From Paludibacteraceae bacterium (GTDB lineage Bacteria > Bacteroidota > Bacteroidia > Bacteroidales > Paludibacteraceae), in NCBI GenBank assembly GCA_024399955.1, contig JAKSNH010000002.1:124001-188000 (forward strand): a DNA stretch of 64,000 nucleotides, written 5' to 3'. The notes beneath the pieces are model-generated. The model did not search any database. It saw only the letters and a program-made list of their open reading frames with translations, and was not told the DNA's origin. Positions within the stretch are counted from its first letter, which is position 1; each line of letters begins with the position of its first letter. The translations under genes and the position numbers were made by a program. Of this stretch, positions 54,355-63,000 are shown in pieces.

Positions 54355-55497
54355 ATGGACGTTATATTTGCATTCATTGCCGGTGTCGTACTGGCTGGTA
54401 TAGGAGCCTTCTTCTTGCTCCGTAGTGTCAAATCAGATGCACAAGCGCATACCAAGGAACTGCTGGCTGCTAAGGACCAGGCACATAAAGATGCTATGGA
54501 AGCCATCGAAAAACGTACCGGCGAAATACTCAAACAACAGCAGGAAGACCTCAAGAAAACCAATAAAGAGAGTGTCGAAAAACTCATCGCTCCACTTAAT
54601 CAGCAGATTGAGAGCATGAATAAACTCATGACCGATACACGATCGGCGAATGAGAAAAGTACCGCATCCCTCGAAGGTGCACTCAAACAGATGGTGCAAC
54701 AAACCGAGAAAGTCGGACATCAGGCGGACAACTTAGCCGAGGCCATGAAGAACAAAGGTAAAGTGCATGGCGATTGGGGCGAACAAGTGCTCGATGATAT
54801 ACTCAAAGGCAGCGGACTCAGAGAAGGTGTAGAGTTCTCCAAACAAGAGGTCTTCCCTATTGGCAATAAAGAGAATTATCGCCCGGACTTTATTATCAAT
54901 ACGCCCGAAGGAGGACGTATCATCGTGGATTCCAAAGTCTCCCTTACCGCCTACACCGATGCCATCGGAGCAGAAACCAAAGAGGAATACGAACAGTACG
55001 TCAAGAAAAACTACGAGTCCGTTTGGGCACATGTCTCCGAACTATCCAAAAAAGACTATCCTAAGTATGTGCAGGGCGCTATGAACTATGTACTTATGTT
55101 TATGCCCAATGAAGGAGCCTATGTCATGGCGATGAACTACAACCGTTCCTTGGCGCAAGAGGCGTACCGCAAAGGCATCATCATCCTCAATCCTACCAAC
55201 CTCATGCTCACACTCAATCTCGTGCTGCAATCGTGGAATGGTACGCGCCAGGAGGATAACTGCCGACAGATTATCGAGGCGGCCAATGGTATGTATGACA
55301 AGGTCGTAGGTCTGGTCGATACCAGCGTCGCCCTCTCTAAACAACTATCCACCGCTGCCGGCACGTGCAAAACACTTACCGACCAACTAAGCGACGGACG
55401 TGGCAACCTGCTCAAACGCGTGGATGACCTGCGTGGCCTCGGCATTACCAGCACCAAACAACCCAAAGCCCGCAAACTCGCCCCCTCCCTCAACTAA
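54355..55497 (+). CDS. rmuC: DNA recombination protein RmuC
   Basis: RmuC limits DNA inversions and may be a nuclease. The 380-aa protein has an N-terminal membrane helix (VIFAFIAGVVLAGIGAFFLL), a coiled coil of about residues 25-115 rich in Lys, Glu and Gln, and the RmuC core. The core shows GDWGEQVLDDILKGSGLREG, YRPDFIINTPEGGRIIVDSK with the PD-(D/E)XK-like Asp/Asp/Lys, then VSLTAYTDA and VLMFMPNEGAYVMAM. The C-terminus is basic. Last gene of the ispG unit; an octamer repeat and a GC-rich tandem repeat follow at once. Confidence 0.94.
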   Translation: MDVIFAFIAGVVLAGIGAFFLLRSVKSDAQAHTKELLAAKDQAHKDAMEAIEKRTGEILKQQQEDLKKTNKESVEKLIAPLNQQIESMNKLMTDTRSANEKSTASLEGALKQMVQQTEKVGHQADNLAEAMKNKGKVHGDWGEQVLDDILKGSGLREGVEFSKQEVFPIGNKENYRPDFIINTPEGGRIIVDSKVSLTAYTDAIGAETKEEYEQYVKKNYESVWAHVSELSKKDYPKYVQGAMNYVLMFMPNEGAYVMAMNYNRSLAQEAYRKGIIILNPTNLMLTLNLVLQSWNGTRQEDNCRQIIEAANGMYDKVVGLVDTSVALSKQLSTAAGTCKTLTDQLSDGRGNLLKRVDDLRGLGITSTKQPKARKLAPSLN

Positions 55498-55523
55498 TTG
55501 GCTAATTCCTGACTGTCCCCTCT

Positions 55524-55620
55524 CGGCGATGCCCCCCATCGCCGTTCCGTCCCGTCTATTTCCGGCGATACCATCGCCGTTCCGTCCCGTCTATTTCCGG
55601 CGATACCATCGCCGTCTCAT
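55524..55620. repeat. 35-bp tandem repeat with built-in hairpins after rmuC
   Basis: Units start at 55541, 55576 and 55611 (partial). Each junction forms CGGCGAT/ATCGCCG hairpins (55524-55544, 55563-55579, 55598-55614) with loops of 7, 3 and 3 nt. A single GGCTAATT octamer lies just upstream at 55494-55507. Confidence 0.85.
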
Positions 55621-55741
55621 CGGCTGCTCGCAGCCCTCCCCAACCCGAGGTTGTTGCTCCGACGAAGCGCCGCATCTAGTGTTCTATTTTTCGTCTTCGT
55701 TTTCGTCTCACTTTACCGCCCCTCTCAAGTAGGGTGGAATT

Positions 55742-55807
55742 CATAACATTCTCATAACATTCTCATAACATTGTCATAACATTCTCATAACATTCTCATA
55801 ACATTCT
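55742..55807. repeat. 11-bp tandem repeat CATAACATTCT, six units
   Basis: Six head-to-tail units, one with C replaced by G. The 11-bp period is close to one helical turn, so the AT-rich faces are in phase. The remaining sequence to 55947 is AT-rich and shows no gene. Confidence 0.9.
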
Positions 55808-55947
55808 AAACCCCTAATGCTACTATGTCTACAATACTTTTTTAATATATATGCAAATTTTTAAAGCAAAAAAATGTAAATCGTTGCTACATTATAATAA
55901 AATAGATAACAAAAATTTACCTTAATCAAATTAAAATTCACAAAATG

Positions 55948-55980
55948 TTTGGTAGATTGAATATTTTTTTGTATCTTTGC
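55948..55980 (+). promoter_or_regulatory. Promoter of the ORF6N gene
   Basis: TTTG (55948-55951), 20-nt spacer, TATCTTTGC (55972-55980), followed by AGCGTGATTTGAAAAATA. The leader is about 80 nt. Confidence 0.8.
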
Positions 55981-56067
55981 AGCGTGATTTGAAAAATATC
56001 AAGTCTTAAACTTGTGTTACATATAAAAACACAACCAAATCATTAACCCTTAAAAAAATTAACGCTT

Positions 56068-56613
56068 ATGTCCAACATTCTCAAATATGAAGATGTAAAA
56101 GATAAAGTTTTGTTGCTGCGCAATCAACAAGTTATATTAAATTGTGACATAGCGCAATTATATGGGGTGGAGACACGTGAGATTAATCAGGCAGTGAAGA
56201 ATAATCCCGATAAATTTCCTTCTGGATATTTATTTCAACTTGACAATCAGGAGTTTGCAAACTTGAAATCAAAAATTTTGACCTCAAGTTGGGGTGGAGT
56301 ACGTAAGTTGCCAACAGCGTTTACAGAGCGCGGACTTTATATGTTGGCAACAATATTAAAAAGTCCAACAGCCACACAAACGACGATTGCCATTATTGAT
56401 GCTTTTGCACAAATGCGCGAGTTGGCGCGTACAATGCAAGCAGTGGCAGAGACAGAAGATGAGAAAGAGAAGAAATCATTGATGCAGAAGAGTGGAGAGT
56501 TGATAGGGGAGGTGATAGGATCGCAATTAGATACCACTGCCACAGAGACAGAGATTGAACTCAATTTCGCAGTAGTTAAAATAAAACATAAAATAACTCG
56601 CAACAAAAACTAA
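56068..56613 (+). CDS. ORF6N domain-containing protein
   Basis: A 181-aa protein. Residues 1-90 form an ORF6N (KilA-N-like) DNA-binding domain: VKDKVLLLRNQQVILNCDIA, LYGVETREINQAVKNNPDKF, then LTSSWGGVRKLPTAFTERGL and YMLATILKSP. The C-terminal half is helical with MRELARTMQAVAE and a Lys/Glu-rich stretch, followed by GELIGEVIG. ORF6N proteins are frequent in Bacteroidetes chromosomes, prophages and mobile islands and are probably regulators. Only the short form is present here, without a catalytic C-terminal domain. Flanked by tandem repeats on both sides. Confidence 0.88.
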   Translation: MSNILKYEDVKDKVLLLRNQQVILNCDIAQLYGVETREINQAVKNNPDKFPSGYLFQLDNQEFANLKSKILTSSWGGVRKLPTAFTERGLYMLATILKSPTATQTTIAIIDAFAQMRELARTMQAVAETEDEKEKKSLMQKSGELIGEVIGSQLDTTATETEIELNFAVVKIKHKITRNKN

Positions 56614-56615
56614 CC

Positions 56616-56636
56616 GTGCATTGTGCACCGTGCACC
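56616..56636. repeat. Heptanucleotide repeat GTGCAYY, three units
   Basis: GTGCATT, GTGCACC, GTGCACC directly after the ORF6N stop codon. Confidence 0.85.
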
Positions 56637-56665
56637 AATAAAAAAATAATTATTTTTCATAAAAA

Positions 56666-56698
56666 TTTGCATATATAAAATATTTTTTGTACCTTTGC
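56666..56698 (+). promoter_or_regulatory. Promoter of the 68-aa gene (and perhaps the giant Ig-like gene)
   Basis: TTTGCATATAT (from 56666), 20-nt spacer after TTTG, TACCTTTGC (56690-56698), then AGCGTGAATCGAAAAAATA, nearly the same transcript start as at the ORF6N gene. Confidence 0.8.
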
Positions 56699-56743
56699 AG
56701 CGTGAATCGAAAAAATAACGAATAATTTAATAATTATCAACCT

Positions 56744-56950
56744 ATGAGTGCAGCACAAGCATTAGCAAGCCAGAAATTCCTCAATGCAATGGGGCCAATG
56801 GTATATGATGAGCAGAAAGTGTCCCATGTGGTCAGTCTCATCAACTACATGCGTGAGAATGATAATCAGTGGCCAATTGTCTCGGAATCGGAACTAAAAA
56901 ACTGCATGCTCCTTGATGAGGCGATGAATCACTTGCGCGAGCATATTTAA
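56744..56950 (+). CDS. 68-aa protein of unknown function
   Basis: A small, probably helical cytoplasmic protein (MSAAQALASQKFLNAMGPMV ... NHLREHI) with its own consensus promoter and a start 45 nt beyond it. It has no signal peptide, membrane helix or known motif. Clean start, promoter and coding character support a real gene. It may be co-transcribed with the giant gene 110 bp downstream, because no other promoter is visible before that gene. Confidence 0.6.
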   Translation: MSAAQALASQKFLNAMGPMVYDEQKVSHVVSLINYMRENDNQWPIVSESELKNCMLLDEAMNHLREHI

Positions 56951-57003
56951 TTACAATCCGGAAGACGCGATAAATACCTCACATTAAATCAAATAACAAC
57001 ACC

Positions 57004-57031
57004 GTGCACCGTGCATTGTGCACTGTGAACT
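57004..57031. repeat. Heptanucleotide repeat GTGCAYY, four units
   Basis: GTGCACC, GTGCATT, GTGCACT and a diverged GTGAACT, 30 bp before the giant gene start. Confidence 0.85.
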
Positions 57032-57060
57032 AAATAAATTATTAACCCCTTAAAAAAATT

Positions 57061-60000
57061 ATGCGTATGAAAAACAAATTTTTATCGCGGATAGGGCAGT
57101 GGCATACCCCTCCTTATCTTCGCAAGTTAAAAACTGACATCGTGCATTGTGCATCGTGCATCGTGCACCGTGCATCCCTCGCCCTCCTCCTCGTGATGCT
57201 GATGAGTGTCAATGTATGGGGAGAGAAGATCACGACTGTCGCAGGAATCACCAGTGGTAATAAGTACTACGTTGGTGCAACCACCGGTGATAAGGATTCT
57301 TATTTCTATGTGGATGGATCTGCTAAAACCGAATCTATTAAAGGTGTAGCCAAAGAAGACGTTGCAGACGCGGTGGCACTTACCTTTACTGCTGTTACTG
57401 ATGGTTGGACCATTCAGTTTGACAACGGTCTCTATTTGGGAATAAAGAACGCAAAAGACAATGGAGCTGTTCAAGTAATGGAGGAAGCTGTCGTTTGGAC
57501 AATAGACGAAGATACAGATAACGGTCTTCTCGAGTTGCATCCAAATGACTATTACTTGCAAAAGAATAATAGTGCTACTCAATTTGGTTCATACAAAAAT
57601 ACTCAAACCAATGTTTGGCTTGAGGAAGTTTCAACGACTTCCAAAACTCTTGTGTCTGTTGCCGTTTCTGGTTCTCCTACCAAAACTACGTATGAGGCAG
57701 GCGAAAGTTTTGATCATGCTGGTTTAGTCGTTACTGGTACTTATGATGATGAATCTGAAGAAGCGATTACTTCTAATATTACTTGGAACGTTACTCCTAA
57801 TCCTCTCACCGCAGGAACTACCTCCGTTAGCGTAACTGCTACGGTTGGCGAAATTACAAGTGCTGCTTATGTGGTTAATGGCTTGACCATTACCGAGCAT
57901 GTTGTTACTCCGGGCACGTATGAAATTGTTCCTAATAATACTTTCTTTGGTGTCGAAGTTCAAACATCAGGCAAACACGATCCTGTAACCGGAAAGCAAA
58001 ATGACATCACGATTACTCATTCGGGTGGCTCAAGTTTCTATTGCAACGCATCACAAGTGCGTACGTATAAGGACAATACACTCACTTTCTCTGTTCCCGA
58101 GGGATATGAAATAACAAGTATTGTTTTAGCTGTAACCGATAACGCATCTTATAACGCTGATAACGGAACTTATACCGCAAGTTCTAAAACGTGGGCTGGA
58201 CATGCTCAACAAGTTGTTTTAACAAGTGCACAAAGTTCTGGTAACTACCAAATTACCAAGATTACCGTCACCTTTGCCGCTCCGAAAGTCGTTTCTGGCA
58301 TTGCTGTTAAAAATGCTCCAACAAAAACCACTTATTATGTAGGTGATGAATTTGACCCTGCCGGATTAGTTATTACGGCTTCTTACGATGACGAATCTGA
58401 TGAAGATATTGCTTATACCGAAGATAACAAAGACGCATTCTCATTCTCCGGCTTTAATTCCGAAGCAGAGGCAACAGATCAAGTGATTACTGTTACTTAT
58501 GCAGAAAAATCTGCAACCTTCAATGTTGATATACAAGCAGCTCGTGTTTTGAATAGTATCGAAGTTGCTTCTAATCCTGCCAAAATGGTTTATGAAGTAG
58601 GTGAGGCTCTTGATTTGACCGGTTTAGTAGTTAATGGTATCTTCTCGAAGGGAGACCCCGAACCTGTTGATTATACCGCAGACCCTGCTGATGGCACAAC
58701 TTTAGATGCTGTTGGAAATGCTACCGTTACCCTTACTTCTGTAGATAATACCGAACTAACAACTTCCTTTGATGTTACCGTAACTGCTCCGGTAGGCGAT
58801 AAGCTGACTCCTGCTCTTGTTGGTAACAAATCTTCTTATGCACAATGGGATAATGCTTATGTCGGAACGTATGCTACCTATATTGGCTATGGAACGGGTG
58901 GTGATGCTAAATTCCAATTAAAATCAAAAGATAATGTGGCAGGTATTGTAAGTACAGTATCCGGTGGCTACATCGCAAAAGTTAAAGTTGATTGGGAAAC
59001 CGTACCAGGTGATGGCAAGGGATTAAAAGTCTTTGGCTCTCATACTGCTTATACCGCAGCTTCTGATTTGTATGGTGATAATAAGGGCACTGAAATTGGA
59101 AGTATTTTAGCTAGTGCAACAGAATTGACAATTACTGACGAGTATGAATATGTTGGTGTTCGTTCTGTTGATGGTGCTGTTTACTTGAATTCTATCACTT
59201 TCGTTTGGGCTGCTCCTAAGGTGTTAGAAGGCATCGCTGTTAAGACTGCTCCTACCGCTGTTGAATATGCTGCTGGTGAGTTCTTCAACCCTGCCGGATT
59301 GGAAATTACAGCTTCTTACGATGACGAATCTACTGCTGACATCGCTTATGAAGGCAACGAAGATAAGTTCTCCTTCAGCCCTGCATTAGATGTTGCATTA
59401 GCAACTACCGATGAACAAGTAACTATCACTTATGGTGGCAAATCTTGCGACCAAACTATTACCGTTAAGAATATCGGACTCACTTCTATCGTCGTTTCTG
59501 GCGACCTTGCTGTTACCGACTACACCGAAGGAGATGATTTCGATTTCACAGGCTTAGTTGCTACAGGTTATTATTCTGATGAATCTCATAAGACTATCAC
59601 CGAACAAGTTGTGTGGTCTATTGATCCTGCTACTTTGACTGCCGGTCAAACTTCCGTTAAGGTTATTGCTACAATGAACGAAGTCAGCGGCGATGAAATA
59701 TACTACATTACCGTCGCTGCTGCTCCTTCGATTGTAACTTGGGATTTAACTAAAGATGAGACCGCAACTGCTACAGCAGACGAAATCTCTTGGACGAGTG
59801 ATTTCGCAACAATGATTGATGTTAAAGGTGAGTCAACTACACCCGCCAACAACTATTATCCTGGCGATAAAGATTCTCACACGTCAACTCGTTTCTATAA
59901 GAATAGTGTTTTAACCATTGCTCCTGTAGATAATAATGTTATTGTTAAGGTTGAGTTTACTGCTACAAGTGAAGGCTATGCATCGGCTCTTCAAGGAAGT

Positions 60001-63000
60001 ACTTGGACCAATGCTTCTGCAAGTGTTAGTAACACTACTCTTGTAACGGTTACTCCTACCGATGGAACGCAAGCCTTCTCCGCTACTATTGGTGGAACTT
60101 GCGGATTTACAGCCGTTAAAGTTTACTATCAACCCGGTGCTACAATGACAAGCATTGCCGTTAAGACTGCTCCTTCCAAAGTTGTTTATAACGCCGGTGA
60201 GTCCTTTGACCCAACAGGATTGGAAATTACTGCAACTTATGATGATGCCTCCACCAAAGACATCACGTATGATGCTAATGATACCAAGTGGGAGTTTGCA
60301 CCAGGCTTAACAGACAAATTGGATGCGACTGATAACGAGGTATTTATCTCCTATAATGAAATCATGTGCGAGGACGCATTAGAAATTACTGTTAATCGCA
60401 TCGCTTCTAACTTGGCTGCCGTTTCTGCAACTAAGATTTTAGTGGTTGACGATGCTCCATCGCTCGCTGACTGGTACACTATTGATGCGAACTACGATGG
60501 TACAGTTGCTTTCCAATCAGATAACGATGAAGTCTTCTATGTAGAAGGTGCGAAAGGTCTTGCTCTTGCAGCTGGTTCTGCTACGTTAACCATTACCGCT
60601 CCTCAAACGGGCACTTATGCACAAGCTTCTGTAACGGTTGCTGTAACGGTTAATGCCGCTGCTGTTCCGTGCAGCGTAAAATGGATGAACAATGGCGAAG
60701 AATACACCGTTGGTGGTCCAAGCACAGTAGTTAATGCCGGTCAAAAAGTAACCAAATTGCCGACTGCTCCCGAACCTTGTGACGCACAACATAATTTTAT
60801 GGGTTGGACGAATGCTGCAATCGCTACACCTCAAGCCGACGCTCCAAGTATCCTCTTTACCGATGCTGTTTCTGCTCCTACGGTTGATGCTGATAATACC
60901 ATTTATTATGCAGTTTATGCTATTAAGTCTATTGATGAGGATATAGATAGTTATACCTTCACCGGTGTTGGTACTGTTACAGGCGGTGTAGCCACATTGA
61001 CCACATCCAGTGGAAACACAATAAAAATGGATAAGGGTGAAGGATCAAATCCTCCTGCTTGGAACGCAGGTGCAAGCGAGGCTCGCCTGTATGCAAATGG
61101 ACTAATGACTGTTTCATCGTCCGAGACTATCTCCAAGATTGTATATTCTTATACCGTTAATGCTAACAGCAAAGGAGCTTCTCCCACTATTGATGGTGTA
61201 GCAGGTGCAACTACTGCCGGAACATGGGATAGTGAAAATAAAACTTGGACTGGTTCTGATACTGAAGTTACATTCTCTACTTCTGGTTCTGCCGGTAACA
61301 TAGGCTTTACCAACGTGACTATTTACACGGGTGGCGGTTATAAATATTCCGATTATTCAACTACCTGCGCTGCTATTGAATTGGATGCTATTGAGTTAGG
61401 TGGCACTTATCCTACTACATTCTTGGTTGGTGACGAATTTAGTCACGAAGGAATGACGGTTACCGCTTCTTATACGAATAGCACTACCACGAAGGATGTG
61501 ACCAATTTGGTAACCTTCACAGATAAGGCTACGGGCGAAGCCGTTGATATGAGTGCTGCCGGTGATAAGACCATTCTTGTTTCTTACACCGAAAACGAAA
61601 TCACCAAGACGGCTGAATATAATATCACTATTAACGATTTACCAACTATGACAATTGCTCAGTTCCTTGCTAATCCAAGTAAGTGCTATTTGTCTGGTAT
61701 CGTAAGTAATATTACCAACACAACCTATGGCAACTATACTTTAACAGATGCATCGGGTAATGCTGAAATTTACGGCACTCTAACACCAAGCAAAGAATCT
61801 AAGCAATTCGCAACGCTTGGAATAGCAGAGGGTGACAAGATTAAAGTGATTGCCGAAAATTATAGCACGCAATATGAGAATATTTCCGATGTTATCTTTG
61901 TTGAGGAACTGGAGTTGACTGCTATCGTTGTTTCGGGAACTATGAATGTAACTGAATACACCGAGGGTAATACGTTGAGCTCTGAAGGTTTAGTGGTTAA
62001 GGGTAAATACTCTGACGAGACAGAAGCCATGCATGATATCACCGAAGGTATCACTTGGAATATGCCTACAGCAGTATTGGGAACTTCCGAATACGATGTA
62101 ACGGCTACCGTTGGTACATTAACCAGCCCTGCTTACCACGTTACTGGTATTACTGTTAATGCTGCTAAGGTTCTGACAGGTATAGCAATCACAACCGAGC
62201 CCAAGAAAACTTTCTGGGTAGGTGAGAACTTCTCTACCACAGGTATTCAAGTGATGGCTTCTTATGATGGAGATGAAGATGCAGACGTAACTACACTTTG
62301 CACGTTCTCTCGCGCTGAGACTCAAATTACCGATGCTATCGTAAATGAAACTATCACCGTTTCTTATACCGAAGGTACTGAAACAAAGACTGCAACTTAC
62401 ACCATCAATGCTAATTGGATGACTCTTGCAGACCTTGTAGAGAATGTTACTCCAACCGAGACTGCTGTAAAGGTTTGGGTTAAAATAACCGATGCTTTGG
62501 TTAAGGCTCGCAACAATAGTTACCTCACTACCGATGTAACGTATGGTGATAGTCAGACGAAAGAGGTGAAGATCTACAAGAGTGGCGTTGATGCTACTTG
62601 GGTTGCAGGAGGTACAATCTCCGGTGAACTGAAAGATGTTGATTGGAAACTCTATGGTTCTGATTGGGAACTCATGCCAAGCGATTGGACTTGGGCAACT
62701 TATACCCCTGCTGCTCCAACTCCTGTTATCGGCGTTAGTTTGAATGAGTCTGCTATTAAAGTGAAGGTCGGTAAGACTGCTACTTTAGTTGCTACCGTTA
62801 CTCCTGATAATGCAACTGACAAGAGCGTAACATGGTCTATCATCAATGATAACGCAAATGGTAAGGTTACTGTTGACCAAACAGGTTTAGTAACCGTTGC
62901 TGCCGACGCCGTAGAAGGTGCTACTGCTACCGTTCAAGTAAAAACCAACGAAGGCAACTTCACCGCTACTTGCAATGTAACCGTTGATGTTCCTGTTGTA

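Noticed and set aside
55541..55807. Possible CRISPR array
   Set aside because: The units are directly tandem with no variable spacers, and no cas genes are near; they are simple tandem repeats.
57127..57582. 151-codon minus-strand frame with a repetitive Cys-Met-His-Asp C-terminus
   Set aside because: It is the antisense translation of the heptanucleotide repeat and of the giant gene's start; no independent evidence of coding.
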